From Deltaproteobacteria bacterium (GTDB taxonomy: Bacteria > Myxococcota_A > UBA796 > SXON01), in contig CANLGL010000010.1 of the NCBI GenBank assembly GCA_947490345.1, forward strand, positions 1 to 64,000: DNA of 64,000 nt, read 5' to 3'. Below, piece by piece: positions 17,195 to 26,362 of this stretch (positions are counted from its first letter, which is position 1; the number at the start of each line of letters is the position of its first letter). The position numbers were made by a program, and so were the translations under genes. The notes beneath the pieces were generated by a model. That model did no database searches and was not told the DNA's origin. It saw only the letters and a program-made list of their open reading frames with translations.

Positions 17195-19812
17195 CGAGGT
17201 GGCTCCTGGGGAGGTTGGGCCGGTTGGTCGTTGCGCGCCAGCCACGCGAAGGCCACGGCGGCGGCGAGCAGAGTCACCGCCATGCCCCCGAAGGCGCCGA
17301 CGCGTGCGAAGCCTGAGAGGCTCCACAGATCGACCACGAAGACCTTGCCGACACCGAGCACGGCGAAGGCTAGCCCACCGATGCGCACCGCCCGGCTGCG
17401 CCGGCGAATGCCCACGACGATGAGGAGCAAGCCGTAGCCTCCCCAGCTGAGCGAGCGCACCATCTCCTGTCCCAGCCTTTCGCTCCGGAACGAAAGCTGC
17501 CCGTCCTGCGCGAACGCGTGGGCGATCTCGAGGTTCACCAGGGCGAAGCCGATGAGAATCGCCGCCGTGCGTTGGCCGACTTTCAGCCACCGCTGGGGGA
17601 ACCACCGCGCCGCAAGGAGCAACGCGACCGTTGGAATTCCCCAGGTGTAGAGGGTCCAGTTCACCAAGAATGCCCCCTCGGCCTGGCCGTACTGGAGCGC
17701 GTAGGGGTTCACGAGCAGGCGCATCGCCACCAGAAGCGACAAGATCGTGGCGAATCCCACGAACAGCGGGTGGGGAATACGCCGGTTCACCCAGGCCAAC
17801 AGTACGATCAGGATCGCCCATCCCACGGTCAACCAGGTGCGCTCCAACTGCATGGGCACCGCGAGCGCCACCGCCAGAAGCGTCACCGCGATGAGGAGTA
17901 CGACCTCCTTCTCGCCCAGGTTGCTCTTGGCGCCACGCACCAGGACCAAAGCCGCCACGAGCGCGTTGGCGCCGAGCAGAAGGGGCAGGAGCCCGTCGGC
18001 GCCGTCGCCCATCGCCTGTTGCCAGACGACGTACAGCGGCCAGGCCAGCGTCAGCGGCGCCAGCACCCCGGCCAGGGAACCCCACAGATCACCCCGCCTC
18101 GCGAAGACGAACGGGCCGACCGCCAAGAGCAGGTAGAGCGGCAGGGTGGCGAGGGCCAAGGCGCCCGCTTCGCCCGCCAGCGCCCGCTCGGTGATTCCGC
18201 CGTACAAGGGGAGCGCACCCACCACCGCGAGGGCCGCTACCGGGATGCGAGACTTCGTCCGCCACGCGCCCAAGAGCGCCGCCACCGCGACAGCGGTTGT
18301 GGACCAAGGCAACAGGCCCGCCGGCACCGTTCGGATCGGCGCCGTCGACGCCAGCGCCAGCCCCGCGAAGCCAAGGACGACGAGGCCCGTTTCGAGCCCC
18401 GCCGTGAGGAACGCGGCGGCAATGCACAGCGGCAAGACCACGACGACGACGTCCCAGCGCCCCTCCCCCGCCAATGCCCACGCCGCGGCGAAGGTCCACA
18501 GTCCGACGCCGACCGCCACCCCCGCTGCCAGCCTGCCGACGAGGTGGGCGCGCAGCAGCAGCGGCAGGAGTGTGGCCCCGGCCACCACCCAAGCCGCGCC
18601 GAACCACGCCGTGCTTCCCAGCGCCCAATCCAGTCGCAGGTGCGAGACCGGGTCGACGTTGAGCGGGTCGGTGGGCGTGGCCAGACCCAGGGTGGCCACC
18701 AGCCAGAAGGCGACCGCGGCGCCGACGCCGAAGACGGCGATGAACTTGGCCCGCGTCCCCTCCCCGGCACGGAGCGCAGTCACGGTCCACATCACCCCGA
18801 AGGCCAGGGCCGCGACAAAGCCGACCGGCACCTGGTCGGGTGCGCGGTATTGCAACATCCACGCCGCGTACAAGAACACGGTCGCCCCCGCGGTGATCCC
18901 GACCAGATCAGGCCAGCGGCGACGCGACGCGACCGCGAGCAGCCCCAGGTTGACCAGCCCCAGGTAGCTGAAGAAGGCCACGGCCTTGTTCTCGCCCGTC
19001 GAGAGCAGGATGGGCGTGGCGTACCCCCCGAGCATCGCGAGGTAGGCGATGAAGCGACTGGACCGCCGCTCGGCGAGCAGCACCCCGACGAAGGTCACCC
19101 CGCACATCGTGGCGAAGGTGACCCCCTGGTTGATGATGCCCCAGCGGCCGTGGCCCGCGTAGAGCGTGGCGTACAGGATCGCCGCGCCCGCGCCGGAGAG
19201 CGCCGCCGCCGGCGTCGGGTACTTCCGCCACGCCAAAACCTCGGCCACCAACCACGCGCCGAGGCCGGCGCCGACGCCAAACCCGAAACGCGCGACCGGC
19301 CCGAGGAGCCCAGCCGCGATGGCCTCCCGCAGCCCGAAAAGCGCGGCGATGACCAGCAACAGCCCGCCCAACCCCGCGAAGGCCCAGACCGCGCCCTTCT
19401 CGATGAACGCGCCCAGGTCGAAGGGGACGGCGGGAACTGGCGGTGTCGCGACGCGCGGCGGCGCCACCCGCGACGCCGGCGGCGGCCGAGTCGGTGGCGA
19501 GGGCTCCGGAGAGGCCGATGGGGGGCTCTTCGCAGAGGGGACGGCCTCCGCCGGAACGGGGGCCGCGGACGACGTCGCCGGCATCGCCGGGGCTGGCGCC
19601 CCCTTCGCAGCCGCGGGCGCGGACGGACCGTTCTCCGCGGCGCCGAAGCGGCCGGCCACGGCCAGCCCCTGAAGCTCTGACACCTGCTTCGCCAGGCGGT
19701 CGACATCCGTCCGCAGCGACCGCGTGCCGGAAAAGGCCAGTCCCGCCAGCACCGCGACGGGCACCGCGAGGAAGATCACCCCGCAGATGAGCCCCCCGAG
19801 GAACTCGTCCAT
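17191..19812 (-). CDS. DUF2339-family multi-pass membrane protein
   Basis: 873 residues. One N-terminal helix (about 5-27) is followed by a short coiled-coil (RSLRTDVDRLAKQVSELQGL), a Pro/Ala-rich linker to about residue 130, and then some 20 or more closely spaced membrane helices to the end. This is the standard DUF2339 plan. It starts three bases after the fabG stop and overlaps the DUF3999 gene, so all three are probably one transcript. Function unknown; an envelope role is inferred from topology. Confidence 0.8.
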   Translation of the reverse strand: MDEFLGGLICGVIFLAVPVAVLAGLAFSGTRSLRTDVDRLAKQVSELQGLAVAGRFGAAENGPSAPAAAKGAPAPAMPATSSAAPVPAEAVPSAKSPPSASPEPSPPTRPPPASRVAPPRVATPPVPAVPFDLGAFIEKGAVWAFAGLGGLLLVIAALFGLREAIAAGLLGPVARFGFGVGAGLGAWLVAEVLAWRKYPTPAAALSGAGAAILYATLYAGHGRWGIINQGVTFATMCGVTFVGVLLAERRSSRFIAYLAMLGGYATPILLSTGENKAVAFFSYLGLVNLGLLAVASRRRWPDLVGITAGATVFLYAAWMLQYRAPDQVPVGFVAALAFGVMWTVTALRAGEGTRAKFIAVFGVGAAVAFWLVATLGLATPTDPLNVDPVSHLRLDWALGSTAWFGAAWVVAGATLLPLLLRAHLVGRLAAGVAVGVGLWTFAAAWALAGEGRWDVVVVVLPLCIAAAFLTAGLETGLVVLGFAGLALASTAPIRTVPAGLLPWSTTAVAVAALLGAWRTKSRIPVAALAVVGALPLYGGITERALAGEAGALALATLPLYLLLAVGPFVFARRGDLWGSLAGVLAPLTLAWPLYVVWQQAMGDGADGLLPLLLGANALVAALVLVRGAKSNLGEKEVVLLIAVTLLAVALAVPMQLERTWLTVGWAILIVLLAWVNRRIPHPLFVGFATILSLLVAMRLLVNPYALQYGQAEGAFLVNWTLYTWGIPTVALLLAARWFPQRWLKVGQRTAAILIGFALVNLEIAHAFAQDGQLSFRSERLGQEMVRSLSWGGYGLLLIVVGIRRRSRAVRIGGLAFAVLGVGKVFVVDLWSLSGFARVGAFGGMAVTLLAAAVAFAWLARNDQPAQPPQEPPR

Positions 19813-19815
19813 GGC

Positions 19816-20541
19816 CTAGCTCAACCCGCCGTCGACCACAAAGGTCTGACCGGTGATGTAGGAGGCGCCGGGCCCGAGCAGGAACCGTACCAGCGGCGCG
19901 ACCTCGTCGGGCCGGCCCAGGCGACGGAGCGCTACCATCTGGGTGACGCCGGCAATCAGCTCCGTGGGGAGGACCCGGGTCATGTCGGTGTCGATAAAGC
20001 CCGGCGCGACGGCGTTGCAGCGGATCTGGCGGCGGCCGATCTCCCGCGAGAGCGAACGGGTCATGGCGATGATCCCCGCCTTCGCCGCCGCGTAGTTGGA
20101 CTGGCCGGCGTTGCCCATGAGCGCCGAGACGCTGGTCATGTTCACGATGGCGCCGCGCCGCCGCGACAGCATGACCGTGGCCGCGGCGCGGCACATGCGA
20201 AACGTGGAGCCGAGATTGGTGTTGACCACGTCGTCCCAGTCTTCGTCCGGCATGCGCAAAAGCAGCCCATCGCGCGTGACGCCCGCATTGTTGACGAGAC
20301 ACTCCAGGCCGCCTTCGGCTTCCGCCGCCGCGATCAACGCGTCGACTCCGGCAAGCGTGCTGACGTCGGCCTGGATGGCGATTGCGTTGCCGATCTGCTC
20401 CACGACCTCTGCCGCCGCGGCCGCGTTCTCCTTGTAGTTGACGATGACGCGCGCACCGGCGCGGCCCAGCTCGAGCGCGACTGCCCGACCGATGCCCCGG
20501 CTCGCGCCCGTCACCACCACGATCTTCCCGGCCAACTCCAT
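19816..20541 (-). CDS. fabG: 3-oxoacyl-ACP reductase (SDR family)
   Basis: 241 residues. FabG reduces 3-oxoacyl-ACP with NADPH in fatty-acid elongation. It shows the cofactor loop [12 protein letters not shown], the catalytic Ser, Tyr and Lys in [20 protein letters not shown], the PGFIDTDM segment and the terminal [12 protein letters not shown]. Length and motifs fit FabG better than other short-chain reductases. Its neighbours are not fatty-acid genes, so it could serve a dedicated reductase role; no further fab genes are in the window. Confidence 0.85.
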   Translation of the reverse strand: MELAGKIVVVTGASRGIGRAVALELGRAGARVIVNYKENAAAAAEVVEQIGNAIAIQADVSTLAGVDALIAAAEAEGGLECLVNNAGVTRDGLLLRMPDEDWDDVVNTNLGSTFRMCRAAATVMLSRRRGAIVNMTSVSALMGNAGQSNYAAAKAGIIAMTRSLSREIGRRQIRCNAVAPGFIDTDMTRVLPTELIAGVTQMVALRRLGRPDEVAPLVRFLLGPGASYITGQTFVVDGGLS

Positions 20542-20573
20542 CGTGCGGTCTCCCGACGCGGCGACCCGCGGAA

Positions 20574-21161
20574 TTACTGGCTGCGCTGGTCCATCACCCC
20601 GTCGCCGTCCTGGTCGCGCCCGGTCTTGAGGACCGCGCCCTGGTCGTCGAGGTATTCCCAGAAGTCGATCTTGGCGTCGGCGTTGGAGTCGCGTTCTTTG
20701 CGGCGGACGATGCCGTTTTCGTAGTAGCTGAACAGGTCGAAGCTGCCGTTGAAGTCGGTGTCCTTCTCGGTCATGGAGCGTTTGCCCTGGATGTAGTGGT
20801 CCACCACGTCGGCCCGACCGTCGAAGTCACCATCCATCTCTTCCAACACGCGTAGGCCCGCTTCGTCGAAAGAGGTGCGCACGTCGATGCGTCCATCGCG
20901 ATTGAGATCCACGTCCTTCTTCAAGAGGAGCCGCGCCCCGGCGCTGTCCCGGAAGTAGTTGATGATGTCCGGGCGCGCGTCCCCGTCGATGTCGACCTCT
21001 TGCTGGGTCATCCCGTCGGCGTTGAGCCGGGTGGTGAGGATGCCGGCCGTCGGCACAAGCGCCTGAGGGGATTGCGACGTTCCAGCGGCTACCGCACCGC
21101 CAACGGGCGCCGGGCCGCCGGGTGGCACCGGGCAGGCGAGCAGGGTGAGAGCGAGCAACAT
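20574..21161 (-). CDS. Lipoprotein with EF-hand-like Asp repeats
   Basis: 195 residues with a very short lipoprotein signal, [10 protein letters not shown] (Cys10). From residue 60 on there are about six Asp-rich loops ([60 protein letters not shown]) alternating with beta-hairpins such as VVDHYIQGK. The pattern resembles calcium-binding repeat proteins of delta-proteobacteria. The ATG is chosen for the lipobox. Divergent from the REC-kinase gene with only 37 bases between. Confidence 0.75.
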   Translation of the reverse strand: MLLALTLLACPVPPGGPAPVGGAVAAGTSQSPQALVPTAGILTTRLNADGMTQQEVDIDGDARPDIINYFRDSAGARLLLKKDVDLNRDGRIDVRTSFDEAGLRVLEEMDGDFDGRADVVDHYIQGKRSMTEKDTDFNGSFDLFSYYENGIVRRKERDSNADAKIDFWEYLDDQGAVLKTGRDQDGDGVMDQRSQ

Positions 21162-21198
21162 CCGCGCGGTGTAACCCGCCGTGTGATAGCCGGAAGGG

Positions 21199-22359
21199 AT
21201 GCTGCCGATCGAGAAGAAGCACCTGCTCATCGTCGACGACGAGCCGGTCATCCTGCAGATACTCAAAGCAGTCTTCGAGGAAGAACCTTGGCGAGTCACG
21301 CTAGTGGGCACGGGCGCCGAAGCAGAGCGTATCCTTCACAGTGAGCGTGTGGATCTGCTCCTGACGGACAAGAACCTGCCGGACGTCTCCGGACTCGAAC
21401 TGTTGCGCATCGCCAAGGCCCGCGAGCCCCTTTGTGAGGTCATCATCCTCACCGGCTACGGCTCTCTTGAAACCGCGCTGGCAGCCATGGAGATGGACGC
21501 CTTCGACTACGTGCTCAAGCCGCTCAACAACGTGTTCGACATCCGCAAGAAGGCCCGTCAAGCCTTTGCAAAACAGGATGTTGCGCTCGAAAACCGGCGA
21601 CTCATCGTTGCGCTGCGCGAAAAGAACCTCGCCCTCGAAGCAGCCCTAGAGGAAACGCGCTCGCTCCAGGCCGAATTGGTGCAGTCGGAAAAGCTGGCCG
21701 GAATCGGCACGCTGGCGGCCGGAATCGCCCACGAGATCAGCTCGCCGCTCTTCGGGATCATGGGCCTGGCCGAGGCGATCGCCGACGAGCAGGACCTGCC
21801 ACTGGCCCAGTCCTACGCCCGCGACATCGTGGAGTACTGTCGCACCGTCCGCGACATCGTCGTAGAGCTGTCCAGCTACTCACGCGCTGCGACGACCGAG
21901 TACCTCACGACGGTCGAGTTCGCCCGGGTGATCCAAGACGCGCTCCGCCTGGTCGAGCGCAGCGCCGATGTACGCAACGTGCGCTTCGAGACCAACCTGG
22001 AAGAGGGGCTTTTCCTGCACGCGCGCACCAACGAAATCCAGCAGGTCTTCGTCAATCTCATCAAGAACGCGGCCGAGGCAGCGTCGGAAACCGAAGCGGG
22101 CGGAGTGGTCCGCATCGCGGCGGGCCGCACCGGCAACCACGTCTGGGGCACGGTTTCCGACAACGGACCTGGCATCGACGCCCAGAAGCAGAAGCTCATC
22201 TTCGACCCCTTCTACACGACCAAAGCCCCCGGAAAGGGCACGGGGCTGGGGCTCAACATCGTGTACCGCATCGTGACCAAATACCGCGGGCTCGTCACGG
22301 TGGATTCCCGGGAAGGCCTGGGCGCCACCTTCGAGTTGCGCTTCCCGCTCGAGCGGTAA
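21199..22359 (+). CDS. REC-histidine kinase hybrid
   Basis: 386 residues, cytoplasmic. An N-terminal receiver has the acidic pair Asp13-Asp14, phosphoacceptor Asp57 (LLLTDKNLPD) and Lys107 (YVLKP). A coiled coil (125-165) leads to HisKA with phosphoryl His178 (GIAHEISSPL) and a complete ATPase: N box NLIKNAAEA, DNGPGI and GKGTGLGL. Receiver-first kinases typically take a phosphoryl signal from another kinase. GGAAGGG abuts the ATG and TGTGAT lies 11 bases upstream. The next gene encodes a sensor lacking ATPase motifs, suggesting the two act together. Confidence 0.9.
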   Translation: MLPIEKKHLLIVDDEPVILQILKAVFEEEPWRVTLVGTGAEAERILHSERVDLLLTDKNLPDVSGLELLRIAKAREPLCEVIILTGYGSLETALAAMEMDAFDYVLKPLNNVFDIRKKARQAFAKQDVALENRRLIVALREKNLALEAALEETRSLQAELVQSEKLAGIGTLAAGIAHEISSPLFGIMGLAEAIADEQDLPLAQSYARDIVEYCRTVRDIVVELSSYSRAATTEYLTTVEFARVIQDALRLVERSADVRNVRFETNLEEGLFLHARTNEIQQVFVNLIKNAAEAASETEAGGVVRIAAGRTGNHVWGTVSDNGPGIDAQKQKLIFDPFYTTKAPGKGTGLGLNIVYRIVTKYRGLVTVDSREGLGATFELRFPLER

Positions 22360-22371
22360 CGGCCCCCTCCA

Positions 22372-24159
22372 GTGCGGCTCGGCGCCCAGATCCGCTTGTT
22401 CATCCTCTTGACGGCGATCGTGCCGCTCCTGGTTCTGGCCTTCACCGCCAGTCGCGTGGCCCGTGAGGAGCTGACCGCGGCGCTCACCCGTGAACAGGTC
22501 GCAACCGCCGCGCAGTTGGCAAACTCGCTCGATCAGGCGTTCGCCGAGCGCGAATCGGTCCTCGCCGCGCAGTTGGGCAACTTCCAGCTCGACGTCGCGC
22601 CCGACGAAGCACGCCTTGGTTTCCTGGTCAGCACCTGGCGTCTGTTGCCCGAGGTCGCGATCGCGCTCTTGCTCGATGCCGACGGACAGGACGCGGCACC
22701 GCCCATTTTTGCGGAAACCGAGGCCGACGCGCAGGGTCACGACCTGGTCGATCCCGAGCGTCTTGCGCTGTTTCGGGCGGCGCTCCCAACCCCCGGTCTC
22801 GGCGTGATCCGCGGGGTCGCATACCTCCCCGAGGGCGACAGCGACGCGGTGATTCCGCTGACCATCCTCTCGCCGCGGGGAGACGGAATGGCGCTGGGCG
22901 TCGAGCTGTCCACGGGGCCCCTGCGCCGCTTCCTGACGCAGGTGGCCGGTGACGATCGGGCGGCCCTGCTCGTCGATGCTGACGGCACCGTGCTCTTGGC
23001 CGCCGGCAACACGCGACTGGTCGACCCGGCCCGGCTGCGACCGCTCTTGGGCTCCGTCGCGGCCGACGCGCGCGTCGACGACGAGGTGGTCGTCGCGACC
23101 TCGCGGCTTCAGGGTCGCGAGTTGGTCGCGGTGGTGGCGGCACCCGCCTCCGGCACCGACGCGGTGCTGCGGCGCGTGCTCCAACCCACCTGGTACATCG
23201 GTGCCGTCTCGCTCGTCGCGGCCCTGGTCGCGGGCACGATGCTGGGTCGGAGCATCACCGCCCCGGTCTTGAGCTTGCGCTCGGCGGCGCAGAAGGTCGG
23301 CGAGGGTGACCTCAGCACGCGCCTGGCTGTCGAAGGGCGGTCGGAGCTCGCAGAGCTGTCCACGTCCTTCAACCAGATGACCGATCGCCTGGAGGCGAAT
23401 CGCAGCGAGATCGACGCGAAGAACCAGGAGATCGAGGCCTTCAACCGCGAGTTGCAGGGCCGCGTCGACGAGCGCACCCGCCAGCTGCGTGAAGCGCAGG
23501 CGCGACTCGTCGAGTCGTCTCAGCTCGCCGCAGTGGCAGAGATGAGCGCCGGCCTCGCCCACGAGCTCAACAACCCACTCGCGGGAATTCTCGGCATCGT
23601 GCAGCTCGTCAAGGCGCAGCGAGAAGGCACCGGCGACGCGGCGCTTTTGGCGGCGGCCGAAGGCGAGGCACTCCGATGCAAGGAGATCGTCGGCCAGCTC
23701 CTCCGCTTCACCGCGGCGCCCCGCGCGGCCGGCGAGCGCGACATCGTCGATCTCGGCGCGCTGGTGCACGATGTCTGCGCGCTCGCCGCCAGCTCCTTCC
23801 GCCAACGCGACGTGAACCTCGAGTTCGAACACGGGCCCCTCCCTGCCAAAATCCTCGGAGCCACGGAGGAGCTGGGACGAGCCTTCTCACAGCTCCTCGG
23901 CGCGCTACGGACCGCCGCGGCCCCCGGTGCTACGCTACGGATCACGATGCGCGTCAACGCCGAGGCCAACGAGGTCGAGATGCGCCTGGACCTGGACCGG
24001 GTGCACGATAACCAGGACGACTGGCGCGCCAGCTCGGTGGGGCTCTGGGCCGCACGCCGGGTATTGAGCGCGGAGGGTTGGGCCCTCGGCGAGGCGGCAA
24101 CCGACACGGGACGGGCGTGGCGCGCGTCGGTAGCGCTCGCGCACGGTGGCGCGGTATGA
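22372..24159 (+). CDS. Membrane sensor histidine kinase with degenerate ATPase domain
   Basis: 595 residues, GTG start. One helix at 9-27, a periplasmic Cache-like sensor (about 30-265), a second helix (about 272-295), HAMP (295-345), a coiled coil and HisKA with His397 (GLAHELNNPL). The ATPase region is wrong: where the N box should be there is LGRAFSQLLGALRTAAAPG, and no DxGxG or GxGxG box follows before the end. It therefore probably cannot bind ATP in the usual way. Starts 12 bases after the REC-kinase and overlaps the FecR-like gene (ATGA). Confidence 0.85.
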   Translation: MRLGAQIRLFILLTAIVPLLVLAFTASRVAREELTAALTREQVATAAQLANSLDQAFAERESVLAAQLGNFQLDVAPDEARLGFLVSTWRLLPEVAIALLLDADGQDAAPPIFAETEADAQGHDLVDPERLALFRAALPTPGLGVIRGVAYLPEGDSDAVIPLTILSPRGDGMALGVELSTGPLRRFLTQVAGDDRAALLVDADGTVLLAAGNTRLVDPARLRPLLGSVAADARVDDEVVVATSRLQGRELVAVVAAPASGTDAVLRRVLQPTWYIGAVSLVAALVAGTMLGRSITAPVLSLRSAAQKVGEGDLSTRLAVEGRSELAELSTSFNQMTDRLEANRSEIDAKNQEIEAFNRELQGRVDERTRQLREAQARLVESSQLAAVAEMSAGLAHELNNPLAGILGIVQLVKAQREGTGDAALLAAAEGEALRCKEIVGQLLRFTAAPRAAGERDIVDLGALVHDVCALAASSFRQRDVNLEFEHGPLPAKILGATEELGRAFSQLLGALRTAAAPGATLRITMRVNAEANEVEMRLDLDRVHDNQDDWRASSVGLWAARRVLSAEGWALGEAATDTGRAWRASVALAHGGAV

Positions 24160-25019
24160 GCCGGGAGTTGCGGGCACTGGTCGTGGTGATGGTGATCTTC
24201 GCCGTGGGTGCCATCGGCTACCGGGCGCTCTTCGGAGCTGACCTCGCCGAACGTTTTCGCGTCGTGACGGTTTCCGGCGACGTGCGCCATCAACACGGCG
24301 CCGGTGCCACCGAGCCGGCGGTGGCGGGCGCCGCCCTCGAAACGGGCGACCGAATCCTGTCCGGAGACGGCGGCCAGGCCGTTCTGGGGCTCGGCGAGGG
24401 CACCCGGGTGACGGTCGATGCGCGGTCGTCGGTGCGGGTGCTGGGAATCACCGCCGACGGCGTGCGCGTGGAGCTCGAAGAGGGTCGAGTCAAGGCCACC
24501 GTGCGACCGAGTGGCGGACGTGTCGGCGTCGTGAGCAACGGGCGTGAGTTCGGCGGCGGGGACGCGGACTTCACCGTGGTCAGGGATGACGACGGCACGA
24601 TTGCAGCCAGCGCCGAGCGAGGCGCCATCGGGGTTTCAGGGGTGGACGGCGTGGAGGAGTTGACGGCGGGCGAGGATCTCGTCCTGGCGCCCGGCGGATC
24701 GCCGCTGCGCGCGCCCGCCTCGGAATCCTTGCTCTTGCAGGTGGCGTGGCCTTCGGCGGGGCGTACGCGGGAGCGCGAGATCGCGATCGCCGGACAGACC
24801 CAGCCTGGCGCCACCGTGACGGTAACGGGGGGCACACGCCCGGTGGTGATCAAAGCCGGCAAGGACGGGAAATTTGCGGCGCGGGTGCCCCTTTCGGAGG
24901 GGAAAAATGCGCTGAGCGTCAGCGCGACCTCCATCCTCGGCCGGACGGCCGACGTCGCCGCAGCCGAGCTGGTGCTCGACACGACGGTCCCGCGCGTCGG
25001 CGTGACCCTGGAGTTCTGA
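24156..25019 (+). CDS. FecR-like membrane-anchored protein
   Basis: 287 residues with an N-terminal membrane anchor (ALVVVMVIFAVGAIGY). A FecR domain follows (about 40-130: VSGDVRHQ, GDRILSGDGGQAVLGLGEGT, VELEEGRVKATV) and an Ig-like/Big domain closes the protein (TVTGGTRPV...GKFAARVPLSEGKNALSV). FecR domains sense or transmit envelope signals; here the gene is coupled to a sensor kinase rather than a sigma factor. The ATG overlaps the kinase stop. Confidence 0.8.
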   Translation: MSRELRALVVVMVIFAVGAIGYRALFGADLAERFRVVTVSGDVRHQHGAGATEPAVAGAALETGDRILSGDGGQAVLGLGEGTRVTVDARSSVRVLGITADGVRVELEEGRVKATVRPSGGRVGVVSNGREFGGGDADFTVVRDDDGTIAASAERGAIGVSGVDGVEELTAGEDLVLAPGGSPLRAPASESLLLQVAWPSAGRTREREIAIAGQTQPGATVTVTGGTRPVVIKAGKDGKFAARVPLSEGKNALSVSATSILGRTADVAAAELVLDTTVPRVGVTLEF

Positions 25020-25043
25020 CCGCGACGCGACGCGCTACCATGC

Positions 25044-25183
25044 AAACGGGGGGGAACCCCTTCGCGGTTCCCCCCTACCGGGGCGTGCCCTCCGGCCGTC
25101 GGCGAGCCGCCGGCCTGCGGCCCGAGCCGCGTTGGGTAACGCGCCCCGGGCGCCCCTCTCCCCCCTCCGGATGGCCCCCCATG
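25044..25183 (+). repeat. Structured intergenic repeat, copy B1
   Basis: A perfect 10-bp stem (GGGGGGAACC at 25049-25058 against 25066-25075) with loop CCTTCGC begins the element. Its reverse complement matches 30881-31019 with only about four differences over 137 bases, so these two copies are recent duplicates or homogenised. It lies just after the FecR-like gene and before the convergent Pro-rich membrane protein gene; bases 25184-25242 hold nothing else I can identify. Confidence 0.85.
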
Positions 25184-25242
25184 CCGCCCGAAGGGTTTCC
25201 TGGCCCTGGGAGCCGGCGCGTCGCGAAGGGCGGCACGGGGAA

Positions 25243-25707
25243 CTACTCGTCGTCCCCAACGTCGGGGACCATCGTTCGGGCGGGCGCGATCACACGCGGC
25301 CCGCCGCCCGAGGTGGCAGCAGGAACCTCGATTGGTCCGGGTTCAGCGACGGGAGGCGAAGAGATGCGCAGCCCGCCGAGCGGTTCGACGCGCGGCGCGG
25401 GCGTGTCCGGGCTGGGAGGACCGGCAGGAGGAATCGACTTTGGGGGCGGCGGCGGGCGCCCGCGCGGAAGCGCCCGGTCGGCACGTGCTTTGCGCACCTC
25501 GGCCTCCTGCGCCTCCTCCATCAGCGTCAGCCGGGCGTTGGTCGACGACCCCCGCAGCGGCGCCGCATTGCCCTCGCCCACGGCGCCTGGCGCCTCACGC
25601 TTACGACGGGTGCCGAGGAGCCCGGCGATGCCCACCACCACGACCACTGCGAGGCAGCAGCACCCACAGCCGAGCGCGGACATCATGCCGCTTCCCAAGA
25701 AGTCCAT
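25243..25707 (-). CDS. Single-pass membrane protein with Cys cluster and Pro-rich tail
   Basis: 154 residues. A near N-terminal helix carries a Cys cluster (LGCGCCCLAVVVVVGIAGLLG), followed by TRRKRE and a long Pro/Arg-rich, probably disordered cytoplasmic tail ending in acidic VPDVGDDE. No family recognised. The ATG at 25707 places the helix at the start. Divergent from the multi-pass protein gene at 25757. Confidence 0.6.
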   Translation of the reverse strand: MDFLGSGMMSALGCGCCCLAVVVVVGIAGLLGTRRKREAPGAVGEGNAAPLRGSSTNARLTLMEEAQEAEVRKARADRALPRGRPPPPPKSIPPAGPPSPDTPAPRVEPLGGLRISSPPVAEPGPIEVPAATSGGGPRVIAPARTMVPDVGDDE

Positions 25708-25756
25708 CGAGCCCCCGTCGGTCGGTCTAACGGCCGCGATGATATGCCGCCGCCCG

Positions 25757-26347
25757 ATGGACCTCCCCGCGCCCCCCGACCCCTTCGTCGCCCTGCTGCT
25801 CGACGGGCGGCTGCCCGCTCTCCTCGTCGGCATCGTGCTCTTGGGCTGGGGCGAGCGCCTGTACGGCGTGCTCGTCGTCGCCCCCGGCGTCCTTGCCGGC
25901 GTGTACCTTGCCGCGTGGGCTCAACCGCTCTTTCACTTCGCGCCCACCACGCTCCTGGTGGTCACCGTGGCGCTGGCGGGCGCGGGCGCGTTGCTCTGCC
26001 ACTTCGTCGCCGCGATCGCGGTGCGGATGGCTGGCGCGGGCCTCTTCGCGGCGCTGGCGTGGTTTGCGGCGCCCCTCGCCCAGCCCGGTCCGGTGCCCTG
26101 GTGGGTGCCGGTCGTAGGGGCAGCGCTGGGCGCGCTGGTCTTTCCCTCACTCTACAAGATTGCTCTTCGCCCCCTCACCGCGCTCGTCGGCGCCTGGAGC
26201 ATCGCGTGGGCGGTCAAAGCGCCCGGCAATCCCTATCTGGTCCTGGGTCTCGCGGCGGCCGGCACCGCGCTGCAATTCGCCCTGAGCCGAAGCACGGGCG
26301 AGGGCGCCGGGCCAGCGAAAAAGGTCAAGAAAGACAAGAAGAAGTGA
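25757..26347 (+). CDS. Multi-pass membrane protein
   Basis: 196 residues with about seven short hydrophobic segments between residues 10 and 175 and a Lys-rich cytoplasmic tail (AKKVKKDKKK). No domain recognised. GATGAT lies 13 bases before the ATG with no Shine-Dalgarno sequence, like several genes in this window. Convergent with the C11 peptidase gene, 15 bases apart. Confidence 0.65.
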   Translation: MDLPAPPDPFVALLLDGRLPALLVGIVLLGWGERLYGVLVVAPGVLAGVYLAAWAQPLFHFAPTTLLVVTVALAGAGALLCHFVAAIAVRMAGAGLFAALAWFAAPLAQPGPVPWWVPVVGAALGALVFPSLYKIALRPLTALVGAWSIAWAVKAPGNPYLVLGLAAAGTALQFALSRSTGEGAGPAKKVKKDKKK

Positions 26348-26362
26348 GTCCCGCGGCCGGCG

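Noticed and set aside
17518-19680. A 720-residue plus-strand frame over the DUF2339 gene
   Set aside because: Its sequence is Arg/Gln/Gly-rich with no motifs; the opposite strand gives a coherent multi-pass membrane protein.
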